Assembly (NCBI RefSeq): GCF_036825535.1
Contig: NZ_CP098813.1
Coordinates: 1,426,001-1,490,000, forward strand
Direction: 5' to 3'
DNA from: Parasalinivibrio latis
GTDB taxonomy: Bacteria; Pseudomonadota; Gammaproteobacteria; Enterobacterales; Vibrionaceae
DNA length: 64,000 nucleotides
Positions 1 to 9,032 of the stretch are shown here, piece after piece. Under the pieces are notes generated by a model that saw only the letters and a program-made list of their open reading frames with translations, was not told the DNA's origin and did no database searches. The first letter of the stretch is position 1. Each line of letters opens with the position of its first letter. The position numbers were made by a program, and so were the translations under genes.

Positions 1-23
1 AAATCGGATAAAGGAATCTGAAC

Positions 24-1022
24 ATGTTACGCACGTTAAGGAAGATCTCTTGCGGTCTGGCAATGATGGCCAGTGCAGTCAGCATGAACGTCATGGCCGA
101 TGAGAAGCCTCTGGAAACGCTGAACTTCGGGATTATTTCAACAGAATCCCAGCAAAACCTGAGAGTTTCGTGGGACCCGTTCCTGGAAGATATGAGTGAC
201 AAACTGGGTGTGAAAGTTAAAGCATTTTTTGCCCCTGATTATGCCGGCATCATTCAGGGAATGCGTTTCGACAAAGTTGACATTGCCTGGTTCGGTAACA
301 AATCAGCGATGGAAGCGGTTGACCGCGCTGGTGGTGAAATCTTTGCGCAAACTGTAGACGTAGAAGGTAACCCTGGTTACTGGTCACTGCTGATCACCCA
401 GAAAGACAGCCCACTGAACAGCGTTGAAGACATGGTAGCCAAGCGTGGTGGCCTGACGTTTGGTAACGGCGATCCAAACTCCACCTCCGGCTTCCTGGTG
501 CCTTCTTACTATGTATTTGCAAAGAACAGCATCAAGCCAACGGAGTTCAAGCGCACCCTGAACTCCAGCCACGAGGTAAACCTGTTTGCCGTGGCTAACG
601 GCCAGGTGGATGTTGCAACCAACAACACTGAAAGCCTGCGTCGTTTTGAGCGTAACAACCCGGAAAAAGCGGCAAACATCAAAGTAATCTGGAAGTCCCC
701 GCTGATTCCTGCTGACCCAATTGTTTGGCGTAAAAACCTGCCTGAAGAGAACAAAACAGCTGTTTACGATTTCTTCATGAACTACGGCAAAACCGGCGAT
801 GCAAAAGAGGTTGCCATCCTGAAGGAACTGGATTGGGCACCGTTTAAAGCATCAAGCGACTTGCAACTCCTGCCAATCCGTCAGTTGGCGCTGTTCAAAA
901 AGATGAATGGTCTGGCTGGCGAAGAGAAACTCTCTGCTGACCAAACCAAAGAGCTGGGCAACATCAAAACCAAGCTGGCTGCGCTGAACCGTCAGATGGC
1001 CGCCATCGACGCAATGGAATAA
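24..1022 (+). CDS. phnD: Phosphonate ABC transporter substrate-binding protein PhnD
   Basis: Periplasmic binding protein that captures phosphonates (and often phosphate esters) for the PhnCDE importer. The 332-residue product has a signal peptide with cleavage likely after MNVMA near residue 25, then the PhnD fold; the stretches NFGIISTESQ, YAGIIQGMRF and DIAWFGNKSA are typical of the family. An AAGGA ribosome site lies about 10 bases before the ATG. The gene starts 23 bases into the window, and the TAA at 8-10 may be the end of an upstream phnC, which is not visible. phnE follows after a 62-base gap. Product call is firm; ligand range cannot be read from sequence. Confidence 0.95.
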   Translation: MLRTLRKISCGLAMMASAVSMNVMADEKPLETLNFGIISTESQQNLRVSWDPFLEDMSDKLGVKVKAFFAPDYAGIIQGMRFDKVDIAWFGNKSAMEAVDRAGGEIFAQTVDVEGNPGYWSLLITQKDSPLNSVEDMVAKRGGLTFGNGDPNSTSGFLVPSYYVFAKNSIKPTEFKRTLNSSHEVNLFAVANGQVDVATNNTESLRRFERNNPEKAANIKVIWKSPLIPADPIVWRKNLPEENKTAVYDFFMNYGKTGDAKEVAILKELDWAPFKASSDLQLLPIRQLALFKKMNGLAGEEKLSADQTKELGNIKTKLAALNRQMAAIDAME

Positions 1023-1084
1023 CAAAGATGCCGGGGAGGGCATAGTGCTTTCCCCGCAGTTCTTTTGGGCAGGAATACCCGAAC

Positions 1085-1894
1085 ATGCAAATGAACGCCA
1101 ATACAAATCAAAATGCACTTACCGTTCCGGAAACGTCCATTTGGGCAAACGGACGGAAACTCCTGATGACCTTGTTTGTCGGGTTGGTTTTGGCCTGGGC
1201 CTGGCACGGAGCAGAAATGCGCCCGATGCAGCTCATCGAAGACTCCGGAAATATGGCCGAACTGGCCTCCGATTTTTTTCCGCCGGATTTCACCGGTTGG
1301 CAGCTTTATCTTGAAGAGACCTTGATCACCATCCAGATCGCTATCTGGGGAACCGTGCTCTCTATCCTGTTCTCAATCCCCTTAGGCCTGTTGTGTGCTG
1401 ACAACCTGGTGCCCTGGTGGGTCTACCAACCTATGCGACGCTTGATGGATGCCGCGCGCGCTATCAATGAGATGGTCTTTGCCATGCTGTTCGTTGTCGC
1501 TGTGGGGCTTGGTCCTTTTGCTGGGGTGCTGGCGCTGTTTGTCCATACTACCGGCGTATTGGCAAAGCTGTTTTCAGAGGCAGTGGAAGCCATTGAAATA
1601 GGTCCTGTTGAAGGGGTGCGGGCAACCGGCGCAAACAAGCTGGAAGAAGTGCTTTACGGTGTGTTGCCCCAGGTCTTGCCGCTGTGGATTTCTTTCGCCC
1701 TGTACCGGTTTGAATCCAATGTACGTTCAGCAACCGTGGTCGGCATGGTAGGTGCGGGCGGCATTGGGGTATTGCTGTGGGAAGCCATTCGCGGGTTCCA
1801 GTTCCAGCAAACAGCCGCAATCATGCTGATTGTCATCGTGACGGTAAGTCTTATCGACTTCGCCTCCCAGCATATCCGCAAAGCGTTCATCTAA
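1085..1894 (+). CDS. phnE: Phosphonate ABC transporter permease PhnE
   Basis: Inner-membrane permease of the phosphonate importer. The 269-residue protein has about six hydrophobic segments (around residues 25-42, 75-100, 130-160, 200-215, 220-240 and 245-262) and the cytoplasmic coupling loop EGVRATGANKLEEVLYGVLP around residues 176-195, which contacts the ATPase. Length fits the family. It sits between phnD and phnF. A second ATG two codons downstream could also serve as the start. Confidence 0.94.
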   Translation: MQMNANTNQNALTVPETSIWANGRKLLMTLFVGLVLAWAWHGAEMRPMQLIEDSGNMAELASDFFPPDFTGWQLYLEETLITIQIAIWGTVLSILFSIPLGLLCADNLVPWWVYQPMRRLMDAARAINEMVFAMLFVVAVGLGPFAGVLALFVHTTGVLAKLFSEAVEAIEIGPVEGVRATGANKLEEVLYGVLPQVLPLWISFALYRFESNVRSATVVGMVGAGGIGVLLWEAIRGFQFQQTAAIMLIVIVTVSLIDFASQHIRKAFI

Positions 1895-1907
1895 AAAAAA
1901 TTTAACG

Positions 1908-1927
1908 GTACTTGTCTAGACAAGTAC
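1908..1927. promoter_or_regulatory. Perfect 20-bp palindrome, candidate PhnF operator
   Basis: GTACTTGTCTAGACAAGTAC is its own reverse complement. It lies in the 67-base gap between phnE and phnF, 34 bases before the phnF start. GntR regulators of the HutC type, to which PhnF belongs, bind palindromes with a GT-TA-AC pattern, and the core TTGTCTAGACAA fits this. Binding by PhnF and an internal promoter here are inference. Confidence 0.55.
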
Positions 1928-1961
1928 TTAAAGGAAACAGACAGCGAGTAAGGAACAAGCC

Positions 1962-2657
1962 ATGCGCGTGTATCTGGATATCGCCAAAAAACTGGAAAAG
2001 GAAGTCCGTAACCGGCTGATGCCGGGGGACTACCTGCCGCCGGAATCGCAGCTTGCCTCAAGGTTCGATGTAAACCGCCATACGGTTCGCCGAGCGATTG
2101 ATGAGCTGGTATTTAACGGGTTGATTGAGCGCCAGCAGGGGCGCGGAAATATGGTTGTACACCAACCTTATTCCTATCCGCTCCATGCCAAGGCGCACTT
2201 CACGGAAAACATGGCTGAGCAGGGGTCTTACCCCAGCAGTGAGGTGCTCAGCCGGAAGCTTGTGGCAGTCAACGAGAAGATTGCCGCTGTGTTTTCCATC
2301 CCGATGGAGTCAGAGGTGATCATGCTGACGACGCTGCGCAAGATAAACGGTGTACCGACCAGTTTGATTGTGCACTACCTGGCAGATGTCAGCTGGTGGC
2401 CGGTTGTGAAGCACTTTCAGTGCGGGTCGCTGCACGGTTACCTCAGTGATCACCTTGGTATCCAGTTGGACCGGCAAACCACCCGGCTCAGGGCGCGCAT
2501 GCCAACAAAAAATGAATGCCGGACACTTCAGATGAATGGCCGGACCCCCATGATGATTTTCCGAACGACCAATGTCATCAGCGGTACGGACAAAGTGGTG
2601 GAGTACTCCACCTCACATACCCGCTCCGACATGATGGAAGCGGTTTTAGAACACTAA
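1962..2657 (+). CDS. phnF: GntR/HutC-family phosphonate regulator PhnF
   Basis: Predicted repressor of the phn genes. The 231-residue protein has an N-terminal winged helix (about residues 1-70, with LPPESQLASRFDVNRHTVRRAI and the wing GLIERQQGRGNMV) and a C-terminal UTRA ligand-binding domain from about residue 90 (FTENMAEQG, then LRKINGVPTSLI). AAGGA lies about 7 bases before the ATG. It stands inside the operon after the transporter genes and just behind a perfect palindrome that may be its own operator. The effector, probably a phosphonate or a breakdown product, is not shown by sequence. Confidence 0.93.
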   Translation: MRVYLDIAKKLEKEVRNRLMPGDYLPPESQLASRFDVNRHTVRRAIDELVFNGLIERQQGRGNMVVHQPYSYPLHAKAHFTENMAEQGSYPSSEVLSRKLVAVNEKIAAVFSIPMESEVIMLTTLRKINGVPTSLIVHYLADVSWWPVVKHFQCGSLHGYLSDHLGIQLDRQTTRLRARMPTKNECRTLQMNGRTPMMIFRTTNVISGTDKVVEYSTSHTRSDMMEAVLEH

Positions 2658-2673
2658 GGGAAGGACTGGACAA

Positions 2674-3132
2674 ATGAGTATCCAGGAGAAAACAGAGCGT
2701 CAGCATTGGATGTCGGTTCTGGCGAAAGCGGAATTCGCTCAGCTGAAAGCGCATTGGGCAAACCTGAAACTGGTGCCGGCATACAGCTTCATCCGCAAGC
2801 CGGAGATTGGCCTTGCGCAGGTGCGTGCCCGGATGGGGGCAACCGGAAATGCCTTCAATATGGGCGATGTAACGGTGACGCGTACCGTCGTGCAGCTTGA
2901 AAGCGGCGAGCTGGGTTTCAGCTATATCACCGGGCGAAACAAAGAGCATGCAGTACTGGCGGCAGTCGTCGACGCCATGATGCAACAAACCGGGCACCAG
3001 TCTGGCTTGCTCAAGGAATCCCTGATTACGCCATTGGAAGCACTGCGTGACGAACAGGTTAAGCAACGCTCCCGTGAAGTGGCTACCAGTAAGGTGGATT
3101 TCTTCACGCTGGTTCGTGGGGAAGATGATTAA
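2674..3132 (+). CDS. phnG: Carbon-phosphorus lyase complex subunit PhnG
   Basis: Subunit of the PhnGHIJ core complex. Together with PhnI, PhnH and PhnL it acts in coupling the phosphonate to ATP-derived ribose triphosphate. The 152-residue length matches the family, with characteristic RHWMSVLAKAE-like N-terminus (RQHWMSVLAKAE, residues 9-20) and GNAFNMGDVTVTRTVV near residues 60-75. A GGAAGGA ribosome site precedes the ATG. phnH starts 37 bases after its stop. Confidence 0.94.
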   Translation: MSIQEKTERQHWMSVLAKAEFAQLKAHWANLKLVPAYSFIRKPEIGLAQVRARMGATGNAFNMGDVTVTRTVVQLESGELGFSYITGRNKEHAVLAAVVDAMMQQTGHQSGLLKESLITPLEALRDEQVKQRSREVATSKVDFFTLVRGEDD

Positions 3133-3169
3133 AACGGCCGTGAACATGAACAACAAGGAAGAAACGACC

Positions 3170-3781
3170 ATGACCCAGATTACCCGGGGATTTGAAGACC
3201 CGGTTCATGATGCCTTGCAGGCATTCCGGAAGGTGCTCGATGCCATGTCGAAACCTGGAACCATTGCCGAGTTGGCTTCAGACGTCAGTTTTGGCTCTGC
3301 GAGCGCCGCGGCCAGCCAGATTCTGTTAACCCTTGCCGATAACAACACTCCGCTGTGGCTCTCTGGCTGTTTTACCGGTGATGAAGCGCTGGCTGAAAAC
3401 ATTCGTTTCCATATTGCCGCGCCGGTGACCGGAAGCGTGATGGAGGCAACATTTGCGTTGGTCAAAGCTGAAGAGGCTTTTGAGCTGGGTGATTTTCGCC
3501 AGGGTGACGAAGAGTACCCGGAAACCAGCACAACCATTTTGGTGGAAGTGGAGGGGTTCGGTGTCGGAAAGGAATTATCACTGACCGGGCCGGGCATCCA
3601 AAGCGTGAATACCCTCAAGGTAAAAGGCTTACCGAGTAACCTGCTCCGCTGCCTGATAGCACGTGAGGAAGCCGGACACCTGGCAGTCGATATCCTGCTG
3701 ACTGCCGGAAACTGTGTGGTTGCACTGCCTAGGACGACAAAAATTGCAGCAGTTAACAGGGAGGCCGACTTATGTATGTAG
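3170..3781 (+). CDS. phnH: Carbon-phosphorus lyase complex subunit PhnH
   Basis: Subunit of the C-P lyase core complex. From the ATG at 3170 it has 203 residues beginning MTQITRGFEDPVHDAL, close to the usual length near 195. This start is chosen because AAGGAAG lies about 9 bases upstream; the frame is open further (ATG at 3146), but that would add residues before the conserved GFxDPV-like start of the family. Its last 10 bases overlap the start of phnI, which suggests translational coupling. Confidence 0.93.
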   Translation: MTQITRGFEDPVHDALQAFRKVLDAMSKPGTIAELASDVSFGSASAAASQILLTLADNNTPLWLSGCFTGDEALAENIRFHIAAPVTGSVMEATFALVKAEEAFELGDFRQGDEEYPETSTTILVEVEGFGVGKELSLTGPGIQSVNTLKVKGLPSNLLRCLIAREEAGHLAVDILLTAGNCVVALPRTTKIAAVNREADLCM

Positions 3782-4893
3782 CAGTAAAAGGCGGTGAAAA
3801 AGCCATTGCTGCCGCTCATGCACTCCAGGCGAAAAAACGCCGGGGCACGACGGAAAATGCGGAACTCTCTGTTGAGCAAATCAGCGAACAACTTGCCGGG
3901 GCCGTTGACCGAGTAATGACAGAAGGCGGAATTTACGACCGGGAACTGGCTGCACTGGCAGTGAAACAGGCCGGGGGCGATCTGATGGAAGCTATTTTCC
4001 TGCTTCGAGCCTACCGCACAACACTGCCACGCCTCGCGGTTACTGAGCCGGTGGATACGTCATCCATGACGATTGAACGCCGCATATCTGCAACCTACAA
4101 GGATTTGCCAGGCGGACAGGTACTCGGCCCGACGTACGACTATACCCACCGCTTGCTTGATTTCGCTTTGTTGGCTGAAGGTGAAACACTGCCGGATACC
4201 CGGGCAGAAGAGGCGGTGGAAACCTGCCCTCAGGTAATGGGGATACTTGAAAACCTGCAACTGGCGGTTGAAGAAAAAGATGATGGCCAGGAACCGGATG
4301 ACATCACCATGACGCCGCCGAATTACCCGGCAAACCGCAGTGCGCGCCTGCAGCAATTGGTACGCAGTGATGAAGGGTTCTTGCTGGCGCTTGGTTATTC
4401 GACCCAGCGTGGTTACGGGCGTAACCACCCGTTCGCCAGTGAAATCCGTACCGGCTCTGTTTCGGTTGAGCTGGTTCCGGAAGAGCTTGGCTTTGCGATT
4501 GAAATCGGTGATATCGAAATGACCGAATGCCAGATGATTAACGGGTTTGTCGGCAGCAAATCACAGCGTCCGTTGTTTACCAGAGGTTACGGCGTCACAT
4601 TTGGTGCATCAGAAAAGAAAGCAATGTCGATGGCCTTGGTAGACCGGGCACTCCAGGCACCGGAATACGATGAAGTGGCCGCCGGCCCGGCACAGGATGA
4701 AGAGTTTGTTCTCTCACACGGCGACAACGTTGAAGCGGCCGGTTTTGTCTCCCACCTGAAACTGCCGCACTACGTAGATTTCCAATCTGAACTTGAGCTT
4801 ATCCGCAAGCTTCAGAAAGAGTTTGACGAGCGGCGAGAAGGGTTGCAGGAAGCGGATCAACAACAGGCGGTACCGCAAGGAGAGGGACAATGA
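3772..4893 (+). CDS. phnI: Carbon-phosphorus lyase complex subunit PhnI
   Basis: PhnI is the nucleosidase-like subunit that, with G, H and L, forms the ribose-triphosphate phosphonate from ATP. The 373-residue product begins MYVAVKGGEKAI and contains the conserved MTPPNYPANRSARLQQLVRS region at about residues 180-200. It overlaps phnH by 10 bases and phnJ by 4 bases (ATGA). Confidence 0.95.
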   Translation: MYVAVKGGEKAIAAAHALQAKKRRGTTENAELSVEQISEQLAGAVDRVMTEGGIYDRELAALAVKQAGGDLMEAIFLLRAYRTTLPRLAVTEPVDTSSMTIERRISATYKDLPGGQVLGPTYDYTHRLLDFALLAEGETLPDTRAEEAVETCPQVMGILENLQLAVEEKDDGQEPDDITMTPPNYPANRSARLQQLVRSDEGFLLALGYSTQRGYGRNHPFASEIRTGSVSVELVPEELGFAIEIGDIEMTECQMINGFVGSKSQRPLFTRGYGVTFGASEKKAMSMALVDRALQAPEYDEVAAGPAQDEEFVLSHGDNVEAAGFVSHLKLPHYVDFQSELELIRKLQKEFDERREGLQEADQQQAVPQGEGQ

Positions 4894-5765
4894 GCCAGGC
4901 TGTGACATCTAAGACTCAACGTACCGGTGTTCAGGCCGGTTACAACTACGGTTACCTGGACGAACAGACAAAGCGCATGATTCGCCGCGCAATCCTGAAA
5001 GCGGTTGCGATTCCCGGTTACCAGGTGCCATTTGGTGGCCGGGAAATGCCGATGCCTTACGGATGGGGAACCGGGGGAATCCAGATTACTGCCGCGATTA
5101 TCGGTCAGGACGACGTGCTCAAGGTGATTGATCAAGGCGCGGATGACACCACAAATGCAGTATCCATTCGGGAATTCTTTAAAACGGTTGCGGACGCAAA
5201 AACAACAGAAGAAACGTCAGAAGCAACCTTGATTCAGACTCGTCACCGCATTCCGGAACAACCTCTTCATGAAGGCCAAACCCTGGTGTATCAGGTGCCG
5301 ATTCCGGAGCCGCTTCGTTTTATTGAGCCAAGGGAAACGGAAACTCGCAAGATGCATGCCCTTGAGGAATATGGCGTCATGCATGTGAAGCTTTACGAAG
5401 ATATTGCCCGCTACGGCCATATTTCCACTTCGTATGCCTACCCGGTGAAGGTGGATAACCGCTACATCATGGACCCGTCACCGATTCCGAAATTCGACAA
5501 CCCGAAGATGAACCAAATGCCCGCGCTGCAACTGTTTGGGGCTGGTCGTGAGAAGCGAATTTACGCCGTACCTCCCTACACCGATGTCGTCAGCCTGGAT
5601 TTTGAGGACCATCCGTTTGAAGTCCAGACATGGGATGAGCCCTGCGCGATATGTGGGTCAACGGAAAGCTTCCTCGATGAAGTGGTGGTTGATGATAAGG
5701 GCGGGCGAATGTTTGTCTGTTCAGATACCGATTATTGCCGGAAGCAACAGGAGAAAAACGCATGA
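4890..5765 (+). CDS. phnJ: C-P lyase PhnJ (radical SAM, alpha-D-ribose 1-methylphosphonate 5-phosphate lyase)
   Basis: Catalytic enzyme of the pathway; it cleaves the carbon-phosphorus bond of ribose 1-alkylphosphonate 5-phosphate by S-adenosylmethionine radical chemistry. The 291-residue protein keeps all four cysteines of the family at C252, C255, C277 and C283, in the spacing C-x2-C-x21-C-x5-C of the E. coli enzyme, where three hold the 4Fe-4S cluster and the last is the thiyl-radical residue. The start overlaps phnI (ATGA) and its stop overlaps phnK. It therefore looks fully active. Confidence 0.96.
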   Translation: MSQAVTSKTQRTGVQAGYNYGYLDEQTKRMIRRAILKAVAIPGYQVPFGGREMPMPYGWGTGGIQITAAIIGQDDVLKVIDQGADDTTNAVSIREFFKTVADAKTTEETSEATLIQTRHRIPEQPLHEGQTLVYQVPIPEPLRFIEPRETETRKMHALEEYGVMHVKLYEDIARYGHISTSYAYPVKVDNRYIMDPSPIPKFDNPKMNQMPALQLFGAGREKRIYAVPPYTDVVSLDFEDHPFEVQTWDEPCAICGSTESFLDEVVVDDKGGRMFVCSDTDYCRKQQEKNA

Positions 5766-6592
5766 TGGCCGTTGAATACCGGGAGAGTGAGAGCGTCTCC
5801 GCAGAATTCGATGTAATGGAAAACCGGCCTCTGCTGAGTGTGGAGGGCATAAGCAAATTGTACGCACCGGGTAAAGGTTGTCAGGACATCAATTTCGATC
5901 TTTTTCCTGGGGAAGTACTTGGCATTGTAGGGGAGTCCGGCTCTGGGAAAAGTACCCTGCTGAGAGTCCTGTCCGGAAGGGAAACACCGGATACCGGGAA
6001 GATTCACTACCTGTCCCAGTTTGACAAAGACCTTAGCCTGTATGACCTGTCTGAAAGCCACCGTCGTCGGTTGCTGCGTACAGAGTGGGGGGTGGTACAC
6101 CAGCATCCGATGGATGGTCTTCGCCCCCGAGTTTCTGCCGGAGGCAACATCGGCGAGCGCCTGATGGCCGTGGGTTACCGCCATTATGGCGATATCCGCA
6201 ATACCGCGCTCAAGTGGCTGAGGGACGTCGAGATACCGGCTGACCGGGTTGATGATATGCCGGTGACCTTTTCTGGTGGAATGCAGCAGCGTCTGCAAAT
6301 TGCACGCAACCTTGTGACGCATCCAAGGCTGGTGTTTATGGATGAACCAACCGGCGGGCTGGATGTGTCTGTCCAAGCCCGGCTGCTGGACCTTATCCGA
6401 AACCTGGTTACCGACCTCGGCTTGTCTGTGGTCATCGTAACCCACGATCTTGCGGTTGCCCGGCTACTGGCGCATCGGTTAGTGGTGATGAAGGAGAGCC
6501 GGATTGTGGAAAGCGGCCTGACGGATCAGGTGCTGGACGATCCCCAGCATCCGTACACCCAGTTGTTAGTTTCTTCGGTGTTGCAGGGATAA
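5762..6592 (+). CDS. phnK: C-P lyase ABC-type ATPase PhnK
   Basis: ABC-type nucleotide-binding protein that docks on the PhnJ subunits of the C-P lyase core; it is not a membrane transporter ATPase. From the ATG at 5762 (ATGA overlap with phnJ) it has 276 residues. Visible motifs are Walker A GESGSGKST, signature FSGGMQQRLQIARNL, Walker B LVFMDEPTGGLD and the switch histidine in VVIVTHDLAV. The frame is open for nine codons upstream, but the overlap start is the likely one. phnL follows after 7 bases. Confidence 0.93.
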   Translation: MMAVEYRESESVSAEFDVMENRPLLSVEGISKLYAPGKGCQDINFDLFPGEVLGIVGESGSGKSTLLRVLSGRETPDTGKIHYLSQFDKDLSLYDLSESHRRRLLRTEWGVVHQHPMDGLRPRVSAGGNIGERLMAVGYRHYGDIRNTALKWLRDVEIPADRVDDMPVTFSGGMQQRLQIARNLVTHPRLVFMDEPTGGLDVSVQARLLDLIRNLVTDLGLSVVIVTHDLAVARLLAHRLVVMKESRIVESGLTDQVLDDPQHPYTQLLVSSVLQG

Positions 6593-6599
6593 GGGAGCG

Positions 6600-7325
6600 A
6601 TGATGAATACGCAATTGACTGGCACTGAAATGCTTAGAGTCTCCGGCATCAGCAAAACCTTTGTACTGCACAATCAGGGTGGGGTATCCCTGCCGGTTCT
6701 GCAGTCTGCCGGGTTCAGTGTCCGGCAGGGAGAGTGTGTGGTATTGCTCGGACAATCCGGAGCTGGCAAGTCGACCCTGCTACGCGCGCTTTACGCCAAT
6801 TACCTTGTTGATCAGGGTGAGATTGCAGTGAATACCGAAAGAGGCTGGGTGGACATCGCGAACGCCTCGCCACGGGAAGTGCTCAATGTCAGGAAAACAA
6901 CACTGGGCTGGGTCAGCCAGTTCCTTCGTGTGATTCCGCGAATTTCGGCATTGGAAGTGGTGATGCAACCCTTACTTGAGCAAGGGGAAAGCCGTGAAAA
7001 AGCCTCCGTTAAGGCTGCCGAGCTTCTTGAACGTCTGAATGTGCCTGAACATCTCTGGCACCTGGCACCGGCAACCTTTTCCGGCGGCGAGCAGCAGCGC
7101 GTGAACATTGCCAGAGGGTTTATTGTGGATTCACCGGTATTGTTGCTGGATGAACCGACAGCATCTCTGGATGAGAAAAACCGGGATGTGGTGATCAGCC
7201 TGATTCGCGAAGCCAAGGCCCGAGGTGCGGCGATCGTCGGGATTTTCCACGATGAATATGTCCGCCGGCAAGTGGCTGACTGGTATTACGACATGACGTC
7301 ATGCGAATTAAAACCTGCACAGTGA
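6600..7325 (+). CDS. phnL: C-P lyase ABC-type ATPase PhnL
   Basis: Second ABC-type ATPase of the pathway, needed with PhnG, H and I for the ATP-to-phosphonate coupling step. The 241 residues carry Walker A GQSGAGKST, signature FSGGEQQRVNIARGF, Walker B VLLLDEPTASLDEKN and a switch histidine in VGIFHDEYVR. Length fits the family. Confidence 0.94.
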   Translation: MMNTQLTGTEMLRVSGISKTFVLHNQGGVSLPVLQSAGFSVRQGECVVLLGQSGAGKSTLLRALYANYLVDQGEIAVNTERGWVDIANASPREVLNVRKTTLGWVSQFLRVIPRISALEVVMQPLLEQGESREKASVKAAELLERLNVPEHLWHLAPATFSGGEQQRVNIARGFIVDSPVLLLDEPTASLDEKNRDVVISLIREAKARGAAIVGIFHDEYVRRQVADWYYDMTSCELKPAQ

Positions 7326-7332
7326 GGAAGTG

Positions 7333-8469
7333 ATGATTATTACCAATGTGAACCTGGTGTTGCCGGACGGCGAGGTTAGGGGTTCAGTTGAGGTGGAAAA
7401 CGGTATTATCCGTTCGATGTCTGACAGCCCCAGCCAATTGCCGGGTGCGATTGACGGCCGGGGCGACTGGTTGCTGCCGGGGCTGATTGAACTGCACACT
7501 GACAACCTGGAAAAGTACTTTACCCCCCGGCCCAAAGTGAGCTGGCCGCCATATTCAGCAATGGCCGCGCATGACACTCAGCTGATAGGGGCCGGTATTA
7601 CCACGGTGCTGGATGCGATTGCAGTCGGCGATGAGCGTGACGGTGGAACCCGCAAAGACGTTCTGGACAAGATGTTTGATACGGTGGTGGAAAGTGAAAA
7701 ACGCGGTGTAAACCGGGCGCAACACTTTCTGCATATCCGGTGCGAACTGCCCCACAGCACCACGGTTGGCCTGGCTGAACACTATACGGATAACCCGGCC
7801 GTCCATATGGTTTCGCTTATGGATCACTCCCCGGGCCAGCGCCAATTTGTAAACCCGGTGAAATACTATGAATACTACCAGGGTAAATACGGCCTGACGG
7901 ATGCAGAGATGGATGCCTTTGCTTCGGAGCAGCGCGCGCTTTCTGATCAGTGGTCAGACAAAAATCGCCGGGCTATCGTTGAGATGTGCAAGGCCAAAGG
8001 TATCCCATTAGCCAGCCATGATGATGCCACCAAAGCCCATGTAGATGAGTCCCATGAGCTCGGTTTGGTGCTGGCTGAGTTTCCGACGACGGTGGAAGCG
8101 GCAAAACGCTCCCATGAGCTGGGTCTGAAAGTGATGATGGGCGCGCCGAATATTGTCCGTGGTGGTTCACACTCGGGCAATGTGGCGGCTCATGAACTGG
8201 CCTCGCTGGGTGTTCTGGATGCGTTGTCTTCAGATTACTTCCCCGGAAGCCTGCTGGATGCTGTATTCAAAGTGGCCGCCGATGAACGCAATGCATTTAC
8301 GCTGGCGGAGGCGGTGAAATTGGCGTCTACCAATCCGGCAGAAGCATTGGGATTGGATGACCGCGGAACCATTGAAGAAGGGAAACGGGCTGACTTGTTG
8401 TTGGTAAATAAGGACCATGAACAACCTTACATCCATCAGGTTTGGCGACAGGGAATGAGGGTGTTCTGA
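7333..8469 (+). CDS. phnM: Alpha-D-ribose 1-methylphosphonate 5-triphosphate diphosphatase PhnM
   Basis: Amidohydrolase-superfamily enzyme that removes pyrophosphate from ribose 1-phosphonate 5-triphosphate. From the ATG at 7333 it has 378 residues; a GTG one codon earlier (7330) is the other possible start, and a GAGGAAG ribosome site overlaps this point. Motifs include LPGLIELHTDNLEKYF near residues 47-62, HIRCELPH, LMDHSPGQRQF and LASHDDAT, the metal-binding histidines and aspartates of the family. Its stop overlaps the phnN start (TGATG). Confidence 0.94.
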   Translation: MIITNVNLVLPDGEVRGSVEVENGIIRSMSDSPSQLPGAIDGRGDWLLPGLIELHTDNLEKYFTPRPKVSWPPYSAMAAHDTQLIGAGITTVLDAIAVGDERDGGTRKDVLDKMFDTVVESEKRGVNRAQHFLHIRCELPHSTTVGLAEHYTDNPAVHMVSLMDHSPGQRQFVNPVKYYEYYQGKYGLTDAEMDAFASEQRALSDQWSDKNRRAIVEMCKAKGIPLASHDDATKAHVDESHELGLVLAEFPTTVEAAKRSHELGLKVMMGAPNIVRGGSHSGNVAAHELASLGVLDALSSDYFPGSLLDAVFKVAADERNAFTLAEAVKLASTNPAEALGLDDRGTIEEGKRADLLLVNKDHEQPYIHQVWRQGMRVF

Positions 8470-9032
8470 TGGCCGGACGCCTGTTTTATGTGATGGGCGC
8501 ATCCGGGGCCGGGAAAGACAGTGTCATGCAAGGGATTCGCAGCAAACTTTGTGGCTCCCTTGTGATTGCTCACCGCTATATAACCCGTCCTTCAGATGCC
8601 GGAAGTGAAAACCATGTCGCTCTGACTGAAGATGAGTTTGCACACCGTAAAATACAAGGCATGTTTGCCATGCACTGGCAGGCAAATGGACATGGCTATG
8701 GTATAGGTTGTGAAATCGAATCCTGGCTGCAGAGTGATACTGACGTAATGATGAACGGCTCACGTGCATACTTTAAGTCGGCCAAAGATAAATACGGTAG
8801 TCGGGTGATTCCTGTCTGGATTGAAGTGAACCCGGTTGTGCTTGGTGAACGCTTGAGAGGCCGGGGCAGGGAGAGTGAACAAGAAATACAGGCTCGCCTT
8901 GCCCGCGCGTATGAATACAGCAGGTCGCGCCCGGGAGATGCCTGGGTGATTGATAACAGTGGTGATTTGGCTGATAGCATCGAGGGGTTTGTGCAACGGT
9001 ATATTTCTTCAAAGAAGGAGTGTTATGCGTGA
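8469..9032 (+). CDS. phnN: Ribose 1,5-bisphosphate phosphokinase PhnN
   Basis: Kinase of the guanylate-kinase-like fold that turns ribose 1,5-bisphosphate, the end product of the C-P lyase route, into PRPP. From the ATG at 8469, overlapping the phnM stop by one base, it has 187 residues. The P-loop GASGAGKDS lies at about residues 9-17, followed by HRYITRP. An upstream ATG in frame (8442) lies inside phnM and is less likely. Confidence 0.93.
   Translation: MAGRLFYVMGASGAGKDSVMQGIRSKLCGSLVIAHRYITRPSDAGSENHVALTEDEFAHRKIQGMFAMHWQANGHGYGIGCEIESWLQSDTDVMMNGSRAYFKSAKDKYGSRVIPVWIEVNPVVLGERLRGRGRESEQEIQARLARAYEYSRSRPGDAWVIDNSGDLADSIEGFVQRYISSKKECYA

Noticed and set aside
2578..3171. 197-codon open frame on the minus strand
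   Set aside because: Antisense to phnG; no recognisable domain or ribosome site.
3205..3891. 228-codon open frame on the minus strand
   Set aside because: It covers phnH and the start of phnI in antisense; those genes are firmly identified and linked by overlaps.
5732..6445. 237-codon open frame on the minus strand
   Set aside because: It lies opposite phnK, which has all ABC ATPase motifs; the antisense frame has no domain and a composition typical of shadow frames.
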